Source: Deltaproteobacteria bacterium
Lineage (GTDB): Bacteria; Myxococcota_A; Polyangia; GCA-2747355
Direction of reading: 5' to 3'
Assembly: GCA_019314525.1 (NCBI GenBank)
Contig: JAFCZD010000004.1
Location: 1 to 36,798 of the forward strand
Length of the DNA: 36,798 bases
Shown here: positions 16,411 through 26,600 of the stretch, piece after piece
How the letters are laid out: each line of letters begins with the position of its first letter
How positions within the stretch are numbered: the first letter of the stretch is position 1
Program-made: the position numbers and the translations under genes
The notes under the pieces: model-generated
The model's input: only the letters and a program-made list of their open reading frames with translations
Database searches by the model: none
Told to the model about the DNA's origin: nothing

Positions 16411-18357
16411 ATGCCAGTGATCGGAGCCCAAGGGCTGTGCAAGAACTATGGCGAGCGTGTGGTGCTCGACGCGGTGGATCTCACCCTCACGCGCGGCGAG
16501 CGGGTGGGGCTCATCGGCCCCAACGGCTGTGGGAAGAGCACCCTGGCGCGCATTCTCGCCGCTGAGGAAGACGAAGACGACGGTAAGATCACCACCCGCC
16601 GCCTGGCGCGCGTGGTCTATCTCCCCCAGACACCCATCCCCACCGCGCCCACCGTGGGTGAAGAGGTCCAGGCCGGCTTGGGGCCGTGGAAAGCCGCTCA
16701 TGCGCGCTTTGACGCGGTTAACACAGCCCTGGCAGAACTCTCGGCTGGTCCAGACTCTGGCACAAACATGGAGGCGTTGCTCGCCGAGCAGGAGGCTGCC
16801 CAGGTAGAGATCGAGCGCCTCGGTGGCTACGACAAGCAACATGAAATCGAGGCCCTCGCCCTGCACCTTTCGCTTCCGCCGCTGGATCGCGAGATCGCCA
16901 CTTTGAGCGGTGGTGAGGTGCGCCGGGTGGCCTTGGCGCGGCTGCTCTTGGCCAAACCTGACTTGGCGATCCTCGATGAGCCTACCAATCACCTCGACCT
17001 ACAAACCATTGAGTGGCTACAGCAACACCTCGCCGAGACCTTCACGGGCGCCGTGCTCTTGATCACCCATGATCGCGCCTTCCTCGATGGCATCGTGGAC
17101 CGCACCCTGGAGCTCGATGCAGGAGCGCTCTATAGCTACCCCGGAGGCTACGAGAATTACCTCGAAGGGCGCGCCGAGCGGTTGGCCCAGCAGGCACGCG
17201 AAGAGGACAACCGCCAGCGCTTCGTGCGCCAAGAGCTACAGTGGTTGCGCCGTCAACCCAAGGCTCGCAGCACCAAGCAGAAGGCGCGGGTGCAGCGCGC
17301 CGAATCGGCGATACAGAAGACCGCACCCGCCAAGGAGGGCAAGACGCGCTTGGCCCTTGACTCGACGCGCCTGGGCAAGACCATCCTCGAGCTGCGAGGC
17401 GTCACCGTCAACGTGCCGGGTGGCTCGCGTCCCCTGCTGCGCAACCTCGATTTCATCCTCACCCGCGGCAAGCGAGTGGGCATCGTGGGCCCCAACGGTT
17501 GCGGCAAGACGACGCTCTTGCGCGTGATCTCTGGAGAGCTCGAGCCCGAGATCGGTGAGGTGGTGCGCGGCAAGAATACTCGCATCAGCTACCTCAGCCA
17601 GACGCGCGACCAGCTCGACGAAGAGGCGACGATCTGGGAGAATATTGCCGGAGAGCGTGGGGTGGTCACCATCGGCGGGCGTGAAGTAGGCCCCCACAGC
17701 TACCTCGAGCGTTTCCTCTTTCGTGGCGAGGTCTTGCGCCAGCCGGTGAAGGCGCTCTCAGGTGGAGAGCGCACCCGCGTGGCCCTCGCGCGGCTGCTCG
17801 CGCAGCCCGCGAACCTCTTGATCCTCGATGAGCCCACCAACGATCTCGATATCGCCACCATCAGGGCGATGGAGCAGCTCCTGCTCGAGTTCAGAGGCAC
17901 CGCCTTGGTGGTGACCCACGACCGCTATTTCCTCAACCGCGTGGCCACCAGCTTGCTCGCGTTCGTCGATGATGAGGTCCGCCACCTCTCAGGAGGGTTC
18001 GCCCAACATCGGGCCGAACTCCTGGACGCTTGGCGTCCACGGCGCCGAGACGACAAGCCCTCAGCGCCACCCGCGCCCTCGCCTTCGGCCGCCTCCGTGA
18101 AAGAAGCCAAGCCCCGCGGGCCCAAGCTCACCTATGGAGAGCGCCTGGAGTTCGAAAAACTGGAGCCGCGCGTCGAAGCTCTCGAAGGGGAGATCAAGGC
18201 CCTCGAGGGGCAGCTCGCCGACCCTGCGCTCTATCAAGGCCATGGTGAGCGTGTGCCTGAGATTCAGGCCAAGCTCGAGGCGCTGAACACCGAGCATGAG
18301 ACGCTCTTCATGCGATGGAGTGAGCTAGAAGAGAAACGCGAGGCCTCAGCAGGCTGA
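16411..18357 (+). CDS. ABC-F family ATP-binding protein (Uup/EttA-like)
   Basis: Two ABC domains: GLIGPNGCGKSTLARIL / LSGGEVRRVALARLLLAKPDLAILDEPTNHLD and GIVGPNGCGKTTLLRVI / LSGGERTRVALARLLAQPANLLILDEPTNDLD. No TM segments; C-terminal coiled coil. Confidence 0.95.
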   Translation: MPVIGAQGLCKNYGERVVLDAVDLTLTRGERVGLIGPNGCGKSTLARILAAEEDEDDGKITTRRLARVVYLPQTPIPTAPTVGEEVQAGLGPWKAAHARFDAVNTALAELSAGPDSGTNMEALLAEQEAAQVEIERLGGYDKQHEIEALALHLSLPPLDREIATLSGGEVRRVALARLLLAKPDLAILDEPTNHLDLQTIEWLQQHLAETFTGAVLLITHDRAFLDGIVDRTLELDAGALYSYPGGYENYLEGRAERLAQQAREEDNRQRFVRQELQWLRRQPKARSTKQKARVQRAESAIQKTAPAKEGKTRLALDSTRLGKTILELRGVTVNVPGGSRPLLRNLDFILTRGKRVGIVGPNGCGKTTLLRVISGELEPEIGEVVRGKNTRISYLSQTRDQLDEEATIWENIAGERGVVTIGGREVGPHSYLERFLFRGEVLRQPVKALSGGERTRVALARLLAQPANLLILDEPTNDLDIATIRAMEQLLLEFRGTALVVTHDRYFLNRVATSLLAFVDDEVRHLSGGFAQHRAELLDAWRPRRRDDKPSAPPAPSPSAASVKEAKPRGPKLTYGERLEFEKLEPRVEALEGEIKALEGQLADPALYQGHGERVPEIQAKLEALNTEHETLFMRWSELEEKREASAG

Positions 18358-18370
18358 GTCAAAGAGCCAC

Positions 18371-19312
18371 TCACCGAGCCGTGACGTCCTCTTCGCGAAG
18401 CTCCCGAGGTAGCGCAAAGACCACGTCCTCGCGCATGGTCTCCAGCGTCTCCACGCTTTGCACGCCCAAGGCCTCGAGCCGCTGCACCAGCTTTTCCACC
18501 AAGACCTCGGGGGATGATGCGCCGGCGCTCAGCCCTACCCGCGCCTTGCCCTTGAGCCATGCCGTGTCGACATCCTCTGCGTTATCCACCAGGTGCGCCT
18601 CGATACCACGCCTCTCGGCGACCTCCACGAGGCGTTGTGAATTCGAGGAGTTTTCCGAACCCACCACCAAGAGTAGATCCACGCTCGCGTCGCAGAGCGC
18701 CTTGACGGCGTCTTGCCGATTTTGGGTGGCGAAACAGACGTCGGTTGCTTTGGGCGTCGCGAGGTGGGGGAAGCGTTGGCGCAGCGCCGCCATGATCTCT
18801 CTTGTGTCATCCACCGAGAGGGTCGTCTGGGTGAGCACCACCAGCATACCCGCGGGTAGGTTCACGCTCTTGGCGTCCTGCACATTTTGCACAAGGGTGA
18901 CGGAGCCTGGTGCGTGCCCCATGGTGCCCAGCACCTCGTCGTGTCCTTGATGGCCGATGAGTATGAGCTGGCAGCCTTTGTCGGCGTAGCGTAGGACCTC
19001 GCGGTGTACCTTGGTCACCAACGGACAGGTGGCGTCGATGGCGTGCAGCCCACGCGCCCCCGCCTCCGCCTTCACCGCCGGTGAGACACCATGGGCCGAA
19101 AAGACCACCGTCGCCCCCCGAGGCACTTCGTGTAGCTCTTCAACGAACACGACGCCTTGCTCGCGCAAGCGCTGCACCGTGTAGCTATTGTGCACGATCT
19201 CTCGGCGAACATAGAGGGGTGTCCCGAAGCGCTCCAGAGCACGTTCGACGATCTCCACCGCGCGCGCCACACCGGCACACACACCTCGGGGTTTGGCTAG
19301 GATCAGCTGCAT
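18371..19312 (-). CDS. ispH: 4-hydroxy-3-methylbut-2-enyl diphosphate reductase
   Basis: MQLILAKPRGVCAGVARAVEIVERAL, VREIVHNSYTVQRLREQGVVFVEEL, IDATCPLVTKVHREV, ICFATQNRQ-type and SENSSNSQRLVEVAE motifs; three conserved Cys contexts. Confidence 0.96.
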   Translation of the reverse strand: MQLILAKPRGVCAGVARAVEIVERALERFGTPLYVRREIVHNSYTVQRLREQGVVFVEELHEVPRGATVVFSAHGVSPAVKAEAGARGLHAIDATCPLVTKVHREVLRYADKGCQLILIGHQGHDEVLGTMGHAPGSVTLVQNVQDAKSVNLPAGMLVVLTQTTLSVDDTREIMAALRQRFPHLATPKATDVCFATQNRQDAVKALCDASVDLLLVVGSENSSNSQRLVEVAERRGIEAHLVDNAEDVDTAWLKGKARVGLSAGASSPEVLVEKLVQRLEALGVQSVETLETMREDVVFALPRELREEDVTAR

Positions 19313-19393
19313 GGGGGTTGTTTTAGCGCAGCCCAGGGGGTAGGGCAAAGTCCATAACGAAGGTTTTGCTTTTGGGGTCTGGTGGGCCCATCC

Positions 19394-20329
19394 CTATGGA
19401 TAGAGTCCCGCCAGGATGATATGGGGTCGGTAGCTGGCATAACCCCAATCATCGGCGCTGTTGGCGTAGATCAGCATGTTGCCACGTTCGAGGGTCAGGC
19501 AAATATCTCGAAGGCGCCCTGAGCTGCCCATCAACTCGGCCACCACCTCTTTGAAATCTCGTGTGTAGGCGATGCGCTGGTAGACCGCCTCCTGGGCCGA
19601 GATGACAAACACATGAGGGTCGCTCGCGAGCAGGTACTCACGGCTGATAGAGCCGTGGAGGTGGTGATTGGTGCGATAGACGTGGCTGCGAACCACCTCC
19701 GGGCCGAAGCGCGAGAGGATTCGCTCTTGCCCCTCGGCGTACACATCCGCTCCATGGCTGTATACAAAGCCTTCATACTCAAGGCGGAAGGCCAGGGAGC
19801 GATCGTTCTCCTCTCGCCCGTCGTCATAGCTGTTCTGAATTTGCAGCTTGGTGCCCTCGAATTCGAGTTCTGCGCCAGTCTGGAAGCTCTTGTAATCCCA
19901 GACATGCTTGACGTGAAATTCTCGAATGATGCGCGCTTTTTCGCCCACATGGTCTTCATGATAGTGGGTATTGATGTAGTAGCTGACCTCGCCAATCTCA
20001 TGGTTCTGCAAGAACGGAATCACCCGCTTGCGACACCACGCTTCTTTGGCCGAGTCGATAAGCGCCACGCGTCCCGAAGGAAGAATGATCAAGGTCGCGT
20101 CACCGTGATCGACGTCGAGGCAGACGATCTTCAGTGCATGTTTGCCAGCAGCTTGACGGCGGGGGTCGACGGTCTGTCGCACATAATGCGTCGGGTGCCG
20201 CGGGCCTTCTTGGGCGCTGGAGAGCAGCTTCTTGAGGCGTTTGATGACCTGCACGCGGGAATGATATCGAAAAACGAGTGGGGAGAAAAGCTGGAGGAGG
20301 GCTGGGGGTGCACAGTCATGACGGGACAC
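19394..20329 (-). CDS. Metallo-beta-lactamase-fold hydrolase, ComEC/Rec2 C-terminal-domain-like
   Basis: VCLDVDHGDATLIILPSGRVALIDS, INTHYHEDHVGE (HxHxDH), FVYSHGADVYAEGQERIL, VYRTNHHLHGSIS. Start uncertain (a GTG at about 20254 is also possible). Confidence 0.82.
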   Translation of the reverse strand: MSRHDCAPPALLQLFSPLVFRYHSRVQVIKRLKKLLSSAQEGPRHPTHYVRQTVDPRRQAAGKHALKIVCLDVDHGDATLIILPSGRVALIDSAKEAWCRKRVIPFLQNHEIGEVSYYINTHYHEDHVGEKARIIREFHVKHVWDYKSFQTGAELEFEGTKLQIQNSYDDGREENDRSLAFRLEYEGFVYSHGADVYAEGQERILSRFGPEVVRSHVYRTNHHLHGSISREYLLASDPHVFVISAQEAVYQRIAYTRDFKEVVAELMGSSGRLRDICLTLERGNMLIYANSADDWGYASYRPHIILAGLYP

Positions 20330-20369
20330 TTCTGCGACAGGAGTTGGCAGATCGGGATTCAGGAAAAAC

Positions 20370-20963
20370 TCAGGCGCGTTTGAGCACCATCTTGAAAGGT
20401 CCTGCCTTGCCTTTGGAGCAGGTGAGCTTGTCCGCCAATACGTCGCAGATGATGGTCTTCTTCTCGGATGTAGAGATCTTCACCTTTCCATCCACCATCT
20501 CCCACTTGCCAGCCTTCTCTTTGACCTCAGGCTTGGCCTTCTTGCCAAAGGAGGGTGGGGTCTCTTTGATCGCCACCACGCCGCCCTCCTTGAGGGTGAC
20601 TTCCATTTCCATTTGGTCGATGAACTTGAGCATCATCGTCGCCATGTTGCGCTTGTCTTTGGGCATCTTGGCGATGGCGTCGACCATCTGCTTTTTCACA
20701 GCGACCTTGTCGATGACATATTTACCGACGACGCTGCCGGTGGTCTTGCCGCTGGGTGCGGCGGCCTTGGCGGGCTCGGCAGCGGCGGCCTTGGTGGGCT
20801 CGGCAGCAGCGGCCTTGGCGGGGGCGGTAGCAGCGGCTTTGGCAGGTGCGGCAACAGCGGCCTTCACGGCTGTCTTCGAACCTTCTGTGCCTTTTGTGTC
20901 TTTGTTGCAGGCGGTAAATACGAAGCCTGTGAGGGCAATCATCATAAGAGGGGATATACGCAT
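20370..20963 (-). CDS. Predicted lipoprotein with Ala/Lys/Pro-rich repeat linker
   Basis: MRISPLMMIALTGFVFTACNKD lipobox, AAPAKAAATAPAKAAAAEPTKAAAAEPAKAAAPSGK, then a compact domain GKYVIDKVAVKKQMVDAIAKMPKDKR... Confidence 0.75.
   Translation of the reverse strand: MRISPLMMIALTGFVFTACNKDTKGTEGSKTAVKAAVAAPAKAAATAPAKAAAAEPTKAAAAEPAKAAAPSGKTTGSVVGKYVIDKVAVKKQMVDAIAKMPKDKRNMATMMLKFIDQMEMEVTLKEGGVVAIKETPPSFGKKAKPEVKEKAGKWEMVDGKVKISTSEKKTIICDVLADKLTCSKGKAGPFKMVLKRA
20756..20866. repeat. Approximate 24-nt tandem repeats encoding A-E/A-P-(A/T)-K-A-A-A linker in the 197-aa lipoprotein
   Basis: Repeated ggccttggcgggctcggcagcggc-type units on the plus strand. Confidence 0.75.
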
Positions 20964-21076
20964 TCCATGCTCCTTGCTAAGTGACGTCAGCGGAGACGAT
21001 GTTGATCGTGCACGGGCTTATATCCGCTCTTGGGCACTGACGCCAGACGTTCGCGGCGTGAGTCGGGAACCAAGAG

Positions 21077-22258
21077 TTAGTGACACGGTGGTTTCAGAAG
21101 GTCGGTGAAACGCTTCCAGAAGCGGCGATGAAAGCCAAGAGTCTCGAGGTCTTTGGCTTCAGGCCCGACGCGACGCCCCTTTTTGCCCGTGGTTCGCAGG
21201 CGGTGATCGTAGACATAGTATTCTGGATGAAATTGCACGCCGAGCACATGGGGAAACACCTTATGTTTGACGGCTTCTACGATCTTTCCGTCGGTGGAGG
21301 TCGCGATGACCTGCAGCTTGGCCCCGAGCTTTTCGATGGCTTGATGGTGAACGCTGAGCACGGAGACGGGGGTTCGAGCTGGGTGGAGCTTGGTCCATAG
21401 CTCCAAAGCGCCGGTGAAGCGTAAGGGATGGTAGACACCCGGTGCGGGCACTTTGTTGGGCTGGAGGCGATGTTTGGCGCTGCGGTGGCGCGTGGAGCCT
21501 GGCAGCTTCAGCACATCTTCGAAGGTCTTGACGCCATAAACCTCTGAAGGGATATCCTGGATCAACGTGCCACCCGTTGCGACGTTCATCGCTTGCAGGC
21601 CCATGCAAATGCCGAGCACGGGGAACCCAGGGCGGCGTTTCATCAGCGGCTCGAGGTTCGCGTTGCGGGACGATCCAAGCAGCTGAGACAAAAAGGACAG
21701 CTCCCAGAATTGTCGATAGGGGGTGCGGATCACGGTGGTGAGCGATGTCTTTTCGCCATAGAGCGCAGGCGGGATGTCAGCGCCTCCGTTGAAGATGATC
21801 CCAGCGGAATGCTTCAGTAATTTCCGGAAGACAGGGCTGCAGGCGTTGGACTGAAAGAGCGTCTCCTGGCTGATGGGACACGTCAGCTGGTGCAGCACCA
21901 TCCACTGGATGCCGTTTTCTTTCAGGTATGCGTGGGAGCGATCATAGCGTTCTCGCTCTTGCGCGTGGTGAAGGCCGATGACGAGCAGCTTGGGAACAGC
22001 AAGCTGCTTTTCCTGCATCATGGCGTGCATCGTGCGTACGATCAGGAGGCTGGGATGGGTCACCAACAAGACCGTGCGATCCCCGAGGGCGTCGAGGTTG
22101 ATCGATGGCGACGCCTTCGACTGAGGCAGAGGCTGAGGCGTCTTGGCCTTGGGCGCTCGTGGTGCTTGCGCCACCTCCTTCTGTCCTGGGGCGCAAGAGA
22201 GAAGCGCCACGCAGAAAACGAGGGGCGCAACGAGGGGCGCTTTGATGTGTTTCAGCAT
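21077..22258 (-). CDS. Predicted lipoprotein, class I glutamine amidotransferase-like (peptidase C26, gamma-Glu-GABA hydrolase-like)
   Basis: MLKHIKAPLVAPLVFCVALLSCAPGQ signal; FNGGADIPPALYGE, FPVLGICMGLQAMNVATGGTLIQDI (nucleophile Cys), VLGVQFHPEYY. Confidence 0.85.
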   Translation of the reverse strand: MLKHIKAPLVAPLVFCVALLSCAPGQKEVAQAPRAPKAKTPQPLPQSKASPSINLDALGDRTVLLVTHPSLLIVRTMHAMMQEKQLAVPKLLVIGLHHAQERERYDRSHAYLKENGIQWMVLHQLTCPISQETLFQSNACSPVFRKLLKHSAGIIFNGGADIPPALYGEKTSLTTVIRTPYRQFWELSFLSQLLGSSRNANLEPLMKRRPGFPVLGICMGLQAMNVATGGTLIQDIPSEVYGVKTFEDVLKLPGSTRHRSAKHRLQPNKVPAPGVYHPLRFTGALELWTKLHPARTPVSVLSVHHQAIEKLGAKLQVIATSTDGKIVEAVKHKVFPHVLGVQFHPEYYVYDHRLRTTGKKGRRVGPEAKDLETLGFHRRFWKRFTDLLKPPCH

Positions 22259-22315
22259 AAGGCGCCAAGTATGGGCCATGATCCTGGGTGAGACCAGATC
22301 TGCTTAGCCGTCTGC

Positions 22316-23614
22316 TTAACCCTCGCCCTCGCCGCGTCCGGAGGGCTGTCCGGGATAATAGCCGTGGGTCAGATCGAAGCGGGGGTTGGCGAGGGCGCCA
22401 CCTGGCCCGAACCCTTCCACGGTTTCTTGCAGCGCTCGCGCACCAGGAGCTTTTCCTCCACCCACCACCCTGGGCGTGTCCCCATAGAAGGCGTCGACCT
22501 GAATGGTAGAGGTGGGGAAGGCGAACTCCACGCCCACCCTCTGGGCGAGTTCGAGGATCGAGAGCATGAGCTCATGGCGCGCCTTGAGCTCTTCGCTCCA
22601 GCTTGGGACAGTGACGAAGACGTAGAAGAGCACCTCGAGGGCATAGGCGCCGAATTGGTTGAAGTGGATCTCGTATGTGTCTTTACGCGTCAGAGGGTGT
22701 GCAGTGATGATCGCCCGCAGTCCCTCGACGAAGGCTTGCATCTGCGGGGGCGTGGTGCTGTAGGTCAGCCCGAGCATCATCTTGATGCGGCGGTGCTCCC
22801 GCGCGCCCATGTTGTCGATGGACTTCGCTGTGAGCTGAGAGTTTGGCACGGTGACGAGAGAATCGTAGAAGGTGCGGATGCGGGTGGTGCGGAAGCCCAC
22901 GTCCGCCACGGTGCCCTCGATGTTGCCGATGATCACCCAGTCGCCGATCTGAAAGGGGCGATCGATGAAGATCACCAACGAGCCGAAGAAATTGGCCAAG
23001 GTGTCTTTGGCGGCGAGGGCGAAGGCCAAACCGCCAAGGCCGAGACCAGCGACGAGAGAGGCGACGTCCACGTCGAGGTTCTGCAGCACGAAGATGCCGC
23101 CAATGGCCATGGTGAAGGATTTAAGTGTGCGCCGCACCAAGGGCACGAGCTGATCGTCGAGCTTGGTCTCCGTGCGCTCAGCGCGATCGGCGAGCACTCG
23201 GGAGATCACGTCGATCTGTCGATAGACGAGCCAAACACCGCTGGCGACGGCGAGGATGCGCACGGCCAGCCGCACGACGCCCTCCACAGTGGAGCCGAAG
23301 CCGAGGAGCGGAAAACCCACGCCAAAAACGAGGGCCATGGTGAGCCCTGAGAGGGGCTGCGCTGCGCGCTGAACGCTGTCTTCGAGGCTAGGCGCAACTC
23401 GACCCACGAGCCGCTTGAAATAGGAGGAGATAAAGAAGACCACCAGACGTTGCAGCAGCAAAGCGATGAAGATCAGCGCAAAGATGCCAAAGATCTGCCA
23501 GATGGCGACCCCAATGACCCTATCGTTGAACCAAAGGGGGAGGTTTTCAGCTGCCCAGGTATGCATTGGGGGAGAAACTACGGCCCTTCCCGATGAGCCG
23601 TCAAGTGGGTCCAC
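22316..23614 (-). CDS. MscS-family mechanosensitive channel-like protein
   Basis: LVAGLGLGGLAFALAAKDTLANFFGSLVIFIDRPFQIGDWVIIGNIEGTVADVGFRTTRIRTFYDSLVTVPNSQL. True start may be 23566 (MHTWAAENLPLWF...). Confidence 0.93.
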   Translation of the reverse strand: MDPLDGSSGRAVVSPPMHTWAAENLPLWFNDRVIGVAIWQIFGIFALIFIALLLQRLVVFFISSYFKRLVGRVAPSLEDSVQRAAQPLSGLTMALVFGVGFPLLGFGSTVEGVVRLAVRILAVASGVWLVYRQIDVISRVLADRAERTETKLDDQLVPLVRRTLKSFTMAIGGIFVLQNLDVDVASLVAGLGLGGLAFALAAKDTLANFFGSLVIFIDRPFQIGDWVIIGNIEGTVADVGFRTTRIRTFYDSLVTVPNSQLTAKSIDNMGAREHRRIKMMLGLTYSTTPPQMQAFVEGLRAIITAHPLTRKDTYEIHFNQFGAYALEVLFYVFVTVPSWSEELKARHELMLSILELAQRVGVEFAFPTSTIQVDAFYGDTPRVVGGGKAPGARALQETVEGFGPGGALANPRFDLTHGYYPGQPSGRGEGEG

Positions 23615-23687
23615 AAAGCCTGCGTGAGGTTATTGCAGCGGGAACTGGTGCCAAGTGGCTCCTTTACGTTATAAACATGCTGAAGCC

Positions 23688-26600
23688 ATGACGATTAATA
23701 GCCCACAAGAGACGGCTCGGCGGGTGCGGCAGCTCCTACGGGACAAGCACCTCGCTGACGCGATTCAAGTTTGTCGTGACGGTTTGGCCGGTGGCGGCGC
23801 CAACAACCCAGAGCTACGACTCTTGGTGGCTCATGGGCTTCTGGCCCAGGGCGACCAAGACGCCGCCAAGAAAGAGGCGCAGTCGGTCTTGCGCGTTGAT
23901 CCGCGGCAAGTCGAAGCACACCGTATCCTGGCTGATGTTGCTTGCACTCGCGGAGAGTTCGCGACGGCGAGTTACCAGCTGGAAAAGATACTCGCCCTTG
24001 GTGGAGAAGACGCCAACGCAGCAAAGTTGCTGAGGGCCATCGAGAACGCTTCGTTTTCTGGCACCACCGAGCTGACTTTGGAAGGCTCCTCGCGGGTGGC
24101 CTCCCTCGAGCGCTTCCTCAGGCTCGGAGAGTCAGGGGTCATGCCTATCTCCGATTCAATGATGGAAGTGTTCCCGGACGGTGAGCCCGAGGAGCAGCCC
24201 ACGCTGCCTCTGCTTCGCCCCTCAGCCCCCGCAGAGCCCGTACCCCATCTCGATCCCCACGCCGCAAAGCCTGTCTCCCCCAAGGGCTTGGCCGATTTGC
24301 TCGGGGATCCGCGTGATATCGGCGATGGATCCATCGCGCCGCTGGGCACGATGCCCGTCTCCCCCTCTCAAATCCTCGCGGAGGCCGAGGGGGGAGACCT
24401 GGGTGAGGAGGATGAGCGTGACACCCTCGACGTCTTCGATGACTTTGATGTGGAGGACGCGAGCGCACCCAATGTTTCTCCTTCCAGGGTGAACCAAGCG
24501 GTGCAAGAGGGTTGTTTGGAGAACGACCGAACCCGCGTCGCGCGCCCGAGAGAAAAGACGCGAAAGAAACACGCTCCAAGTCCGCAGTTACCCATCGAAC
24601 GCGTCTCTACAGGAGGGAGCTGGGACCCAACCGCCTCGGAAGAGGAGCTCGCTCCCCAACAAAGGGCAAAAGACCCTTCCGGGGGCTGGGATCCTTTGGC
24701 GACGCCTCCTCCCGAGGGCCTCGAAGCGCTCCCGTCCACAGAGGGCTGGGACCCTCTCGCTGACGTTGATGAAGAACCCAAGCCCTCTTCAGACTCGATC
24801 TCAGGTTGGGACCCGCTGGCCACTCCTTCTCCAGAGGTGGCCCACAAGGGGCTCGGGAAGGTCGGCACGAGTGAAGGCTGGGACCCATTGGGATCGGATG
24901 GTGAGGGCGGTGGAGAGGAAGACTCAGGAGCCTGGGATCCTCTCTCCGATGTGTCGAGTTCGGTCTCGGAGGGCGAGGATGCCTTCGAGAGCGAGTTGGC
25001 CGCCGATCTGGGCAAGTCACCCCGAAAAGGTGGCGGCCGCTGGTTAAAAGTCTTGGTGGTGCTGCTCTTGTTGGCCGGGGGTGGTGGCTACGGTGCCTAT
25101 TGGTATCTGGGCTACACATTCGTCAAAGAGCAATGGGTAGCCTTTCGCCACGCTGCCTATGGTGGCACGCCCAGTGGCTACAAAGAGGCTGAGGCGATCG
25201 CCAAGAAAATCCTCGAGCGCAAGCCGGGCAATACAGCCGCGCTGGCGGCTCAAGGCATGTGCGCCGCGGCGCTGGCCATCGACTTTGGGGAAGACCGGCG
25301 CAAAGAGGCGCAAGACGCCCTGACTGCGACCGAGGGCAAAGAGTCAGAGTGGCGTACGGCAGCTCAGAGCTTCCTCTCACGCCTCGATGACCCCGCCACC
25401 CTGGCGGGCTATCTTGCAAAGAGCGCCGAGCTCTACCCCAAAAGTGCCCTCTTGCATTACCTGCGTGGGCGCGCCCTCGAGGCTACGGGTAGCAAGGACC
25501 AAGAGGCCGTCGACGCCTACCAGAAGGCGCTGAAATTGAGCCCCTCTATCGTCTCTGCCCGGCTCGCCCTGGCCCTCTTGGTTGGAAAGCAGGCCAAGGG
25601 CTACGAGAACGCCCTCGTTGACCTAGACAAGGTTCTGCAGAAGAGCCCGGACAACGTGCAAGCGCTGCTCACCCGTGTTCGGGTGCGTGTGCTTCATCAT
25701 CGCGATCTCGCCTCAGCTCAGGCTGACGCGGCCAGGATCAGCGGTGAGCTGATGAAGAGCGCGAGCCGCAGTCAGTTGGCGTGGGCGCACCTCGTACAAG
25801 CTCAAATAGAGAGCCAACGCATTCAGGCCATCGCCCAGGGGCTCAGGACCAAAGACAAAGACAAGATCGCCGTGATGGAGGCCGCCGTAAAGCGCATGGG
25901 GCAAGCTCTCGACGAGGCGATCAAGAGCGCACCCTGCTGTGATTGCCGTTTTCGCTACGAGCTGGCGGGCGAGCTGATGGGAGTCTTCCGGCTGCGCGAG
26001 GCCCATAAGGAGCTGGGGGCGGCCCTCGCCTTCAAGGCTCGAACGTCACACTTGATGTTGCGTGCCGCACGCTGCGCGCTGGAGCTGGGCAAGGTCGACG
26101 AAGCCGCCAAGGCCCTCGATATCGCCCCTCCCAACGCTCCAGAGACGAAGCTCTTGCGTGGCAGGGTGCTCTACGCGCGTGGCACATTCAAGGAAGCGAC
26201 CTCGCAGCTGAAGACGCTCGCTGGTGAAGCACGCTTCGGAGCCGAAGCTCGTCTCTACACCGCCTTGGCTCAGGCGCGCGCTGGGAAGGCCAAAGAGGCG
26301 CTCAACACCCTGCGGTCCCTCGCTAAGAAACACCCCAACGTGGACACACTCCAACGCGCCATCGGCTTGGTGCATCGCTGGACCGGCGACCTCAAGAGCG
26401 CTGAGGTCGCCTTCAAGCGGGCCTGGCGGCTCAATCGCCTCGATCCACGTCACGCCACCGCTTTGGGAGAGATCTCCCTCGCACGCTATGATTTCACCCG
26501 CGCCCAGCGACGGCTCAACATCGCCCTCGCCACGCGCCCCGACCACACCCGAGCTCGGGTAGCCCTCGCGCTCTTGGCGCTGCGCCGGGGTGATTCAGCC

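Noticed and set aside
18340-18375. ctcagc/gctgag inverted repeat between the ABC-F gene and ispH as a terminator
   Set aside because: Only a 6-bp stem with a 2-nt loop spanning the stop codon and no U-tract; not supportable.
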